Below, piece by piece: positions 1-5,345 of a stretch of 5,345 nucleotides of DNA. Source of the stretch: Anaerolineales bacterium (GTDB lineage Bacteria > Chloroflexota > Anaerolineae > Anaerolineales > Villigracilaceae); the NCBI GenBank assembly GCA_016789485.1, contig JAEURE010000210.1, positions 1-5,345 of the forward strand, in the 5' to 3' direction. Within the stretch, counting starts at the first letter, position 1; every line of letters begins with the position of its first letter. The notes beneath the pieces are model-generated. The model was not told the origin of the DNA. It did not search any database and saw only the letters and a program-made list of their open reading frames with translations. The position numbers and the translations under genes were made by a program.

Positions 1-76
1 CTTGTGAACAATCTGTAATCTTTCCAGCGCGTTAACTCAGGTATCATCCACGAAATCTAAAAACAAAGGAAGAAGA

Positions 77-511
77 ATGCAGCCTGTTTTCTTTATCATT
101 TTGGTCGGTTTGGTGGGTGGAATGGCAATTGGGGTGCAAAGCCCCATGTCCAGTATTATCAGTCAGCGCCTGGGGATGATCGAAAGCTCATTTATCATCC
201 ACGCCAGCGGAGCGATTGCAGCATTGATTCCGCTTTTAGTTTTTGGCAACAAGCTCGGCGAATGGCGCAGCGTCCCGTGGTATGTGTTGGGCGCAGGCGC
301 ATTTGGTCTCGTGGTCATTTCGTCCATGGGATATATGATTCCCCGCATCGGCGTTTCAGGTGCATTGATCACCCTGCTGGCGGGTCAATTACTGGTTGGT
401 TCATTCCTCGATCATTTTGGTCTGTTGGGTGTTACCCAGCGGACTGTGGACCTTCAGCGCATTATCGGTCTTGGTGTGGTCATGCTGGGCGTCTGGCTGA
501 CGGTGAAATAA
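77..511 (+). CDS. DMT family transporter, YdcZ/DUF606 type, single-domain
   Basis: A 144-residue, very hydrophobic inner-membrane protein with about five membrane segments (roughly residues 4-22, 38-57, 67-88, 93-113 and 128-143). The sequence matches the YdcZ (DUF606) branch of the drug/metabolite transporter superfamily. It has an N-terminal Gly-rich helix ending in GVQSP, a PWYVLGAGAFG segment at 67-77, a PRIG turn at 89-92, and the hallmark AGQLL...DHFGLLG stretch at 102-118. A closing R-I-I-G-L-G helix follows at 128-133. The length is normal for this family, whose members are often encoded as tandem or paired half-size genes. No second copy is visible here, though one could lie left of the window. 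The ATG is preceded by AAAGGA (65-70) at good spacing. The substrate is not predictable from sequence. The gene ends 6 bases before a strong terminator, so it is the last gene of its transcript. The family call is solid; the function is inferred only as small-molecule transport. Confidence 0.9.
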   Translation: MQPVFFIILVGLVGGMAIGVQSPMSSIISQRLGMIESSFIIHASGAIAALIPLLVFGNKLGEWRSVPWYVLGAGAFGLVVISSMGYMIPRIGVSGALITLLAGQLLVGSFLDHFGLLGVTQRTVDLQRIIGLGVVMLGVWLTVK

Positions 512-517
512 AATTCT

Positions 518-561
518 TCAAACAAAAAAGGACACGCATATGCGTGTCCTTTTTTGTTTGA
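518..561. terminator. Bidirectional Rho-independent terminator (perfect 44-bp palindrome)
   Basis: The two 22-base arms are exact reverse complements, centred between 539 and 540. The core GGACACGC-ATAT-GCGTGTCC (530-549) forms a GC-rich 8-bp stem with a 4-base loop. It is flanked by six A on the left and six T on the right, then the symmetric CAAAC/GTTTG. Read on either strand, the RNA is a stem followed by a U-run. The element lies between two converging stop codons (509-511 on plus and 571-573 on minus), 6 and 9 bases away respectively. This is the expected placement for one terminator shared by both transcripts. Confidence 0.93.
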
Positions 562-570
562 TAGTCGCCG

Positions 571-2469
571 CTACATCGTCACAATATATTGATGGATCAA
601 ATGCGCGTACCGATTTTGCAAGCGAATGAAATGGTTCTGGATCGCGTCCGCTTCAGAGCCTTCGAGGACGAGAAACTTTCCGCGCTCCACACCGTTGCGC
701 GCGATCTCGCGGCAAACCGCTTCAGTGACCAACTCTGCCAATAGCACCTGACCCTGCATGGTTGTGTCGAGGCGGTTATTTTCATCCAGATAAATTTTTA
801 CCGAAGGCGCGCCTGTGGCAATGACGATGCTTGAGTTCACGCGGTCAAAATAAACGCGCTGGCGCGAATCGGTGCGGTCATCAAAACGGATGTCGGTGAA
901 GAGCGCGTTACTGCTGCGGGTGGGCGGGGGAGCCAGCGCTTCCTTCTTGGAATGTACCTGCACCATCGCTTCGGCGCGCAGCCTGCCGATGTACGCCGTC
1001 ACCATGCCTTCGCTGCCCACCTGCCTGCCTTCCACACGGATGCGCGCTTCGCCGATCGTTGGGTCATTTTTGTGAGGTTGAATCACCACCTGCGGGGTGG
1101 AGATAATGATTTCAGGGTTATTCGAGATGACGGTGACTGTTGCGCCCGCCCGTGCTTTCTCTGCAATGTCCACGCGCAATACCAAATTAAGGTGCTGACC
1201 TGTTTGCACAAAAGCGCGTTCAGGGAAAAAACCAATTCCAGAAGGTGGCAGTTCGATCACCTTTTGCGTGCCGTCAGTTTTCCTATCGCTTAACTCACTT
1301 AATGCAATCGTATTCAACTCATGCAAAGCGTGGTCTATTTTCTGGCGCAGTTGTTTATCCAGCTTGGTTTGTTCATCATGCACGGCATGCTTGCGCTCGG
1401 CTTCGATCAGCGGCTCGAGTTTGCTCTCCACAGCCAGCTTCAATGCCTTTGCAAATGGATGCGTCCAGTTAATGCCGTCGCGGGTCGCGGTCAACACGGG
1501 TTCATCGTTCTTCAACAAGTCATGCAAATAATCGCATTGCATCGAGCCGTAAAAATATGCGGCGTATGGGTCATTCTCGAACTTGAGCATGGTCAGCGAG
1601 ATCACGGTCGCCTTGCTGATGACCAGCAGCCCGCCATCGGCATAATCGCCTTCCTCGCTGCGGGTGGAAAGTTGAATTCCCGACCGAAAGACATCCAGCT
1701 TCACTGTGGCAGGGTAGCCCTCCACTTTGATTCTCTCACTGAGGACTTTTTCGCCTCGCGGTGACTTGTAGCTGAGGATGTGTTCCTGGCGCAGCTTCCC
1801 ATCTGGAGCAAAATCCCGCAAAATGATCTTGCGGCGTGGGTTGCTCATGATCGGGCGCAATTCAAAATGCCTTTGCAAATAGTTGCGGAAGTTGTCGAAC
1901 TGCGGCACTTTTACATCGTCACGTGAGACATGAATCTCAAGGATGGTCCCATTGCCTTCTGGAACTTCGTACTGTTGGCGCAAAGGAACGGTGGCCCGCA
2001 CGGGTTCGTCAAGGTCAAAAGTGGGAATGCCCTTTTTGATGAGCAGGGAACAGGTGTAAAAGTTGCCGCCCTTGAACGAGCGCACATAGCCATGCCCCAG
2101 CCCAAAAATGGAATCTTTGAGTCCGCGACCCCACATCCCGCGGACATGTTTATCTTCCTTCAACCCGCTGGTCGCTTCGCCGTATGTGCCGACAACTTTG
2201 TCCATTCGGATGTCGGTCATGCCCTCGGCATGGTCCCGCACGCGGATGATGGAATTCTTGTGCTTCCTTTGCACGTCAATGATGATCTCGCCGCCCACCG
2301 ACCAACCCGCCTGCTCGAGACGGGAATAACTGTCATTGCAATTGGTAATGACCTCCACCAGCGCACGGAACACATCCTTGCGAATCGCCTGGTCTGCCTG
2401 CTGCAAGGCAACACGGTCTGCATACTGTAACTTTCTACTGCTCACGATAAAAGTACCTTTCCATTTCAT
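571..2469 (-). CDS. GHKL (Hsp90/MutL/MORC-like) ATPase with Ig-like and C-terminal domains
   Basis: A 632-residue soluble protein with no signal peptide or membrane segment. Residues about 15-180 form a Bergerat-fold ATP site. The N box is EVITNCNDSY (E39, N43, D46), with the catalytic-type Glu and the Mg-binding Asn both present. The G1 motif is DHAEGM (D79, G83), and the G2 lid is MWGRGLKDS (112-120). A GTILEIH strand (174-180) closes the domain. Residues about 210-345 look like the S5-type transducer that follows this fold in MutL, gyrase B, Hsp90 and MORC proteins, including a LTATRDG motif at 326-332. Residues 340-395 are charged and helical. Residues about 408-505 are alternating beta strands resembling an Ig-like sandwich. 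After a Pro-rich linker (513-516), residues 520-632 form a separate domain with a VKIYLDENN segment. There is no phosphoacceptor His or receiver domain, so it is not a typical sensor kinase. It ends 9 bases from the shared terminator and lies 68 bases downstream of the lysine-rich gene, probably in one transcript. The ATPase call is firm; the substrate and biological role are unknown. ATG 2469 is the most distal possible start because an in-frame TGA abuts it. GTG 2445 may be the real start. Confidence 0.88.
   Translation of the reverse strand: MKWKGTFIVSSRKLQYADRVALQQADQAIRKDVFRALVEVITNCNDSYSRLEQAGWSVGGEIIIDVQRKHKNSIIRVRDHAEGMTDIRMDKVVGTYGEATSGLKEDKHVRGMWGRGLKDSIFGLGHGYVRSFKGGNFYTCSLLIKKGIPTFDLDEPVRATVPLRQQYEVPEGNGTILEIHVSRDDVKVPQFDNFRNYLQRHFELRPIMSNPRRKIILRDFAPDGKLRQEHILSYKSPRGEKVLSERIKVEGYPATVKLDVFRSGIQLSTRSEEGDYADGGLLVISKATVISLTMLKFENDPYAAYFYGSMQCDYLHDLLKNDEPVLTATRDGINWTHPFAKALKLAVESKLEPLIEAERKHAVHDEQTKLDKQLRQKIDHALHELNTIALSELSDRKTDGTQKVIELPPSGIGFFPERAFVQTGQHLNLVLRVDIAEKARAGATVTVISNNPEIIISTPQVVIQPHKNDPTIGEARIRVEGRQVGSEGMVTAYIGRLRAEAMVQVHSKKEALAPPPTRSSNALFTDIRFDDRTDSRQRVYFDRVNSSIVIATGAPSVKIYLDENNRLDTTMQGQVLLAELVTEAVCREIARNGVERGKFLVLEGSEADAIQNHFIRLQNRYAHLIHQYIVTM
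2456..2462 (-). promoter_or_regulatory. Candidate ribosome binding site for an internal GTG start
   Basis: On the minus strand GGAAAGG lies 10 bases before a GTG codon at 2443-2445, codon 9 of the longest reading frame. The ATG at 2467-2469 has no purine-rich SD; the bases before it belong to or abut the base of a hairpin. Starting at GTG would give a 624-residue protein beginning at the SSRKLQ segment. This is suggestive only, as the spacing is at the long end of normal. Confidence 0.4.
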
Positions 2470-2474
2470 TCAAC

Positions 2475-2526
2475 GCAGGGGCTGACTCATCAAGCATATT
2501 TGTTTCGCTGGATGGGTCGCCCCTGC
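2475..2526. repeat. Imperfect intergenic hairpin (REP/MITE-remnant-like)
   Basis: The outer arms GCAGGGGC (2475-2482) and GCCCCTGC (2519-2526) are exact complements. Past a one-base bulge at 2483, GACTCATC (2484-2491) pairs with GATGGGTC (2511-2518) except at one position, which is G-U in plus-strand RNA and A-C in minus-strand RNA. Three further pairs (2493-2495 with 2507-2509) can form, leaving an 11-base loop. It fills most of the gap between two minus-strand genes, and its base is 6 bases from the downstream ATG. There is no U-run after it on the minus strand, so it is not a standard terminator. It may be a dispersed extragenic repeat, an RNA-stability element or a translation-attenuating structure. 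Confidence 0.7.
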
Positions 2527-2537
2527 ATCTGTCAATA

Positions 2538-3692
2538 TCACTTGTTCTTCTTGACCAATTTCTTTCCAGATGAATTCAATAAAGTTGAAAAACTGTTCTC
2601 GACAAAATTCAAAAAGGTGACCAGATCCTGCCGGTTTTGAGTATTTGCATATCCTTTGAACGTATTGACATTCCTTGCCAGCGTCTCAGGGGATGACTCC
2701 ATGGTGCAAAGCAGCAGGCTTCGAAAATCAAACTCGCTGATCTTTGATTTCTCACCGTTCTTTTTGTATTGACGATATGCATCCGATGTTTCCATCACGC
2801 GGACAAATTTCCCAGCTTTCACCTTTTCTTCTTTCGATACTTTAGCCGCCACAACTGGTGCAGTCACCGTTTCCTTTTTAACTGGCTTTGGTTCCACCTT
2901 TTTTACGGCGGGCAGAAGAGACATGGTCAGCTGCGCTGGGTGTGCGCTTTTGACAGAAACTTGCTTCTTCGGCTTATCCTTTTTAAGCGCGGGTGCTTTC
3001 CTGATAGGCGAAGATGCAACAGGTTTTGCCCCTTCTTTTTTCTTCGTCTCCACTTTGAGCTTTGGAAGAAGCGTCTGTTTAACTGTGATGGACTTTGCTG
3101 CCATCTTTACAGTCGCTGCCTGCTTTGGGACGATTTTCTTTGTGTGTTTCTTCCCAATGCTGGGCACGTTTATCTTTTTCTTTGGAGCCGCTATTTTTTG
3201 TCTGGTGGTATTCTTCTTCACGGCAGGTTCGGCAGGCTTCACGACTGCCTTTTTCCCTGCCTTTGCTTTAACGGGCATGACTTTCTTTTCCTGCGTAGGT
3301 GCAGGCTTCTTCATCTTTTTTTGAGGCGCAGGCAAAGTGATTCCCAATATCTTTGCCACTTGCTTCACCGTCTGCCTGCCCTGCACCTTTACGGCAAAAC
3401 CGTCTGTTGGATTTCCCTTCAAATCGCCTTGTACTTTTGCTTCGTTCAAAGACGACATCACCAGTGCAGAATCAGGCCAGTAGAAATAATTCTTCAACGA
3501 AAAGCGGTGGGGAAACAGTTTAAAGCAGGTGGATACGATCTCTTCCGTGGCGGCGTACAAACCGTCCTTCTGAACTGCATACACAGCAAAGACAACCAGT
3601 TCGCTGGCGGCGGCGTTGGTGTACATATCCAGCTTGAATTCTGGAAGTGAGTTGATGATGGCTTTGGTCTCAGGGAAAGCTTTAAACGTCAT
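2538..3692 (-). CDS. Unrecognised protein: probable winged helix, Lys-rich linker, helical C-domain
   Basis: A 384-residue protein in three visible parts; I cannot assign it to a named family. Residues about 25-120 are a compact mixed domain (helices near 30-41, 45-58 and 76-86, then a GDLKGNPTDGFAVKV hairpin at 89-103 and a final helix at 106-117). This order suits a winged helix-turn-helix. The FPHRFSLKNYFYWPDS stretch (60-75) looks conserved in character. Residues about 121-294 are low complexity: by hand count residues 121-300 hold about 48 Lys, with Pro, Ala and Val and few acidic residues, as in histone-H1-like tails. Residues about 297-370 are a helical domain containing an ETSDAYRQYK segment and repeated Leu/Phe spacing (FDFRSLLL, LARNVNTFKGYA, LVTFLNFVENSF), perhaps for protein contact. 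There is no signal peptide or membrane segment. AAAGGTG (3701-3707) sits 8 bases before the ATG and fixes the start. It is probably transcribed ahead of the GHKL ATPase. A DNA- or RNA-binding partner of that ATPase is an inference. Confidence 0.8.
   Translation of the reverse strand: MTFKAFPETKAIINSLPEFKLDMYTNAAASELVVFAVYAVQKDGLYAATEEIVSTCFKLFPHRFSLKNYFYWPDSALVMSSLNEAKVQGDLKGNPTDGFAVKVQGRQTVKQVAKILGITLPAPQKKMKKPAPTQEKKVMPVKAKAGKKAVVKPAEPAVKKNTTRQKIAAPKKKINVPSIGKKHTKKIVPKQAATVKMAAKSITVKQTLLPKLKVETKKKEGAKPVASSPIRKAPALKKDKPKKQVSVKSAHPAQLTMSLLPAVKKVEPKPVKKETVTAPVVAAKVSKEEKVKAGKFVRVMETSDAYRQYKKNGEKSKISEFDFRSLLLCTMESSPETLARNVNTFKGYANTQNRQDLVTFLNFVENSFSTLLNSSGKKLVKKNK
2811..3332 (-). other. Region encoding the lysine/proline/alanine-rich disordered linker
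   Basis: This stretch encodes residues 121-294 of the protein above. Irregular KK-containing units recur (KKMKKPAP, KAKAGKKA, KKHTKKIVPK, KKDKPKKQ, KPVKKE) without a fixed period, so it is compositional bias rather than a true tandem repeat. The runs of AAA/AAG codons make the plus strand T-rich and keep its opposite frames open over several hundred bases. Length in homologues is likely to vary here. The positive charge would favour binding nucleic acid or other polyanions. Confidence 0.8.
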
Positions 3693-3746
3693 AGGTTCGG
3701 CACCTTTGCTGCGGGGTTAATGCTGATATTCTAACTGATGTTGGTT

Positions 3747-5273
3747 TTATGGCTGGTATTGAAAAACGGTCACATTATATTCCGGGTTTGTATACACCAC
3801 TAAAAACTTTTCAGGCGCGGAGTTGAGAATGGGCAGAACATTATTTTCAACAAAGCCATCCAATGTGAAGTTGCGCGGCGATTGGAGCTTTGGCGAGACT
3901 ATGATGTAATCAATTCCCTGATTGTCCAAATACCTTTCCAGGTCCTGTCCCGCTTTGGGGTAGCCAATGGTCTTTCTCTTTACCTGCACATATGCAGGCA
4001 CAGGCTCATTCACCATCACGATCGCATCAGGCGGCGCATTCTCCGCCACCCAACCTGCCCCAATGGATAGATCGGTCATCTGATTCATGACTGGGTTTTG
4101 CCAGTCCTGTACATTTCGGATTAGCAATGCCAGGATGATTAGCCCAATCAATACCGCCTCGGTCCGCCTGCCGGAGTTGACGATTTTTCGAGTCGCTTTT
4201 TCCCTCACCCAGACAATTCCCTGCAGTAAATAGAAATATAGAAATGGAAGGATCGGAATCAAAAAGCGCGCCTTCACACTCCCAACATTTGGATTCCAAA
4301 ATGCCAGAATTCCAAAAAGATAGATCGCACAATAAATATCCATGCCTTGGAGCTTTTTAATTGACGAGGCCAGCCCAACCACCACCACTAAAAGTATGAG
4401 AACGTTTGCAAGCGCCGGCAGAATCTCCAATCCGTAATTTCCCCAAAAGTCTGTAACCTTCGAGCCGAAGATCGGAATCAGCGAACCTGCAAATATCTCA
4501 TTAAAATATCCCAGCGCATTCGACCCCATCTGTCCGATCTTCTCAGTTACGGAACTGCTGAAAACCTGTGATTGATACCCAGAGGAAACCAGCGAGCCGC
4601 CATTGCGCAAGTTGAACCAGGTCTGTAAAAGTCCGCCTGCAATAAAAATACCCATTGAAATGCCAGCCTCGCGCCAGCGGCGGTTGAGCAGGTAATAAAC
4701 CACCAGCGCGATCACGAGCGAGATTCCGATGGTTCTTATCAATTGGGTATAGAAGGCAAGGACAGCGACCAAAATGACAAGCCAGTCCCTTTTCCCTTCG
4801 CTCTTTTCATTCCACATATCGAGAACATTCAACGCCAGCAGGGAGAAGAACAAGTACGCCGATTCAGACATCACCGTCACAGATGTCCCGACCAGCAGCG
4901 GATTCAACGCTGTCGGCCCAGTGAGAATCTCAAGATATGGAGATTTAATCCGCTTCGAGAAAATTTTGTAGGTCAACAAAATGGAAGCCAGCCACAGCCC
5001 AAGCGACAGTAATTTCAGGATGGTGTAATTGCCTGGAAAGAGAAAAGTCAACGGCGCGAGCAGAATGGGCCAGCCAGGCGGAAAAGCCCGCTCGATCTGT
5101 GGACGCGGAAAATTGATAAGCTCATAACCCTGCCCGCTCGAAAGACTTTCGGCAAGAATGATGTAATGCGCGTCATCGTAGGATGTGCCTAGTTGAAGCG
5201 AATTAAAACGTAGAATTCCCAGCAATGCGCTGACAATGACTACGGCGGCAAGAATATATTTTTTGCGAAGCAT
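3747..5273 (-). CDS. GT-C membrane glycosyltransferase, GT39/ArnT-like
   Basis: A 508-residue polytopic membrane protein of the dolichyl/undecaprenyl-phosphate-sugar mannosyltransferase-like (PMT_2, GT39-like) type. Such enzymes move a sugar from a lipid-phosphate donor to an acceptor on the outer face of the cytoplasmic membrane. The N-terminal anchor (about 6-22) leads into the first external loop with the acidic DDAHYI motif (D33, D34), followed by AESLSSGQGY and FPPGWP (65-69), all typical of the family. Further features are MSESAY at 135-140 before a membrane helix, QLIRTIG (177-183), and KARFLIPILPFLYF (334-347). There are about ten or more membrane helices up to residue 386. A soluble C-terminal part (about 398-508) contains WVAENAPPDAIV (408-419). 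Donor and acceptor are unknown, and catalysis rests on family analogy. The ATG is followed directly by a good signal-anchor (MLRKKYILAAVV), but no strong SD is seen and the frame stays open to the window edge. It ends 54 bases before the lysine-rich gene without a visible terminator. Confidence 0.87.
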   Translation of the reverse strand: MLRKKYILAAVVIVSALLGILRFNSLQLGTSYDDAHYIILAESLSSGQGYELINFPRPQIERAFPPGWPILLAPLTFLFPGNYTILKLLSLGLWLASILLTYKIFSKRIKSPYLEILTGPTALNPLLVGTSVTVMSESAYLFFSLLALNVLDMWNEKSEGKRDWLVILVAVLAFYTQLIRTIGISLVIALVVYYLLNRRWREAGISMGIFIAGGLLQTWFNLRNGGSLVSSGYQSQVFSSSVTEKIGQMGSNALGYFNEIFAGSLIPIFGSKVTDFWGNYGLEILPALANVLILLVVVVGLASSIKKLQGMDIYCAIYLFGILAFWNPNVGSVKARFLIPILPFLYFYLLQGIVWVREKATRKIVNSGRRTEAVLIGLIILALLIRNVQDWQNPVMNQMTDLSIGAGWVAENAPPDAIVMVNEPVPAYVQVKRKTIGYPKAGQDLERYLDNQGIDYIIVSPKLQSPRNFTLDGFVENNVLPILNSAPEKFLVVYTNPEYNVTVFQYQP

Positions 5274-5345
5274 GATGAGCTTAATCTTATCAGGTTTGAT
5301 TTTGGGCGGATGCTGAATAAAACTCGCGTAGAAAGCTGGAGGGAT

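Noticed and set aside
1..76. Promoter or upstream gene end before the transporter
   Set aside because: All three plus frames hit stops and no -35/-10 pair with proper spacing is evident; the small TTGTGAACAA palindrome (2-11) is too short to interpret.
262..561. Plus-strand frame of 99 codons inside and past the transporter gene
   Set aside because: It overlaps the YdcZ coding frame and runs through the terminator palindrome.
1930..2430. Plus-strand open frame of 166 codons opposite the ATPase domain
   Set aside because: It overlaps the clearly conserved GHKL motifs on the other strand and has no SD or recognisable protein features.
571..2469. Sensor histidine kinase
   Set aside because: The Bergerat motifs are present, but there is no HisKA phosphoacceptor region, membrane sensor or receiver; the ATPase is N-terminal, as in MutL/Hsp90/MORC-type proteins.
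2769..3650. Long plus-strand open frame of 293 codons, and another at 2923-3324, opposite the lysine-rich gene
   Set aside because: They are Phe/Leu/Cys/Arg-rich mirror images of AAA/AAG codon runs on the minus strand, lack an SD, and resemble no protein; the minus frame has a good SD and ordered domains.
3723..3770. Promoter-like TAGAAT hexamer on the minus strand before the lysine-rich gene
   Set aside because: No acceptable -35 box at the right distance; too weak to call.
5290..5345. Possible 3' end of an upstream minus-strand gene (17 codons then TGA)
   Set aside because: Too short to show coding character or family; noted only as an alternative for the window edge.

Overview
This window carries four protein-coding genes and no RNA gene, CRISPR array or insertion sequence that I can see. 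One short gene lies on the plus strand at the left. Three genes lie on the minus strand and fill the rest. The composition is intermediate, near 50% GC by eye. The large GT-C type membrane protein, the mixed SD usage and a hairpin built on a GGGGCGACCC-like core are compatible with an environmental bacterium such as Chloroflexota (Anaerolineae). That assignment is an impression from protein style, not a demonstrated placement.

Layout from left to right. Positions 77-511 (+) encode a small DMT/YdcZ-family (DUF606) membrane transporter. Positions 518-561 are a perfect 44-bp palindrome that should terminate transcription from both sides. Positions 571-2469 (-) encode a 632-residue GHKL (Hsp90/MutL/MORC-like) ATPase with a likely Ig-like beta-sandwich and an unassigned C-terminal domain. 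Positions 2470-2537 hold an intergenic imperfect hairpin. Positions 2538-3692 (-) encode a 384-residue protein: a probable winged-helix N-domain, a very lysine-rich linker and a helical C-domain. Positions 3747-5273 (-) encode a GT39-like polytopic membrane glycosyltransferase.

On the minus strand the order of transcription is glycosyltransferase, lysine-rich protein, GHKL ATPase, with gaps of 54 and 68 bases and no obvious terminator in the 54-base gap. The lysine-rich protein and the ATPase look like a two-gene unit ending at the shared palindromic terminator. I do not recognise this pair as a named system. A GHKL ATPase coupled to a putative nucleic-acid-binding adaptor is the most interesting content here. 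The membrane glycosyltransferase may be co-transcribed by position only, since it has no evident functional link to the pair.
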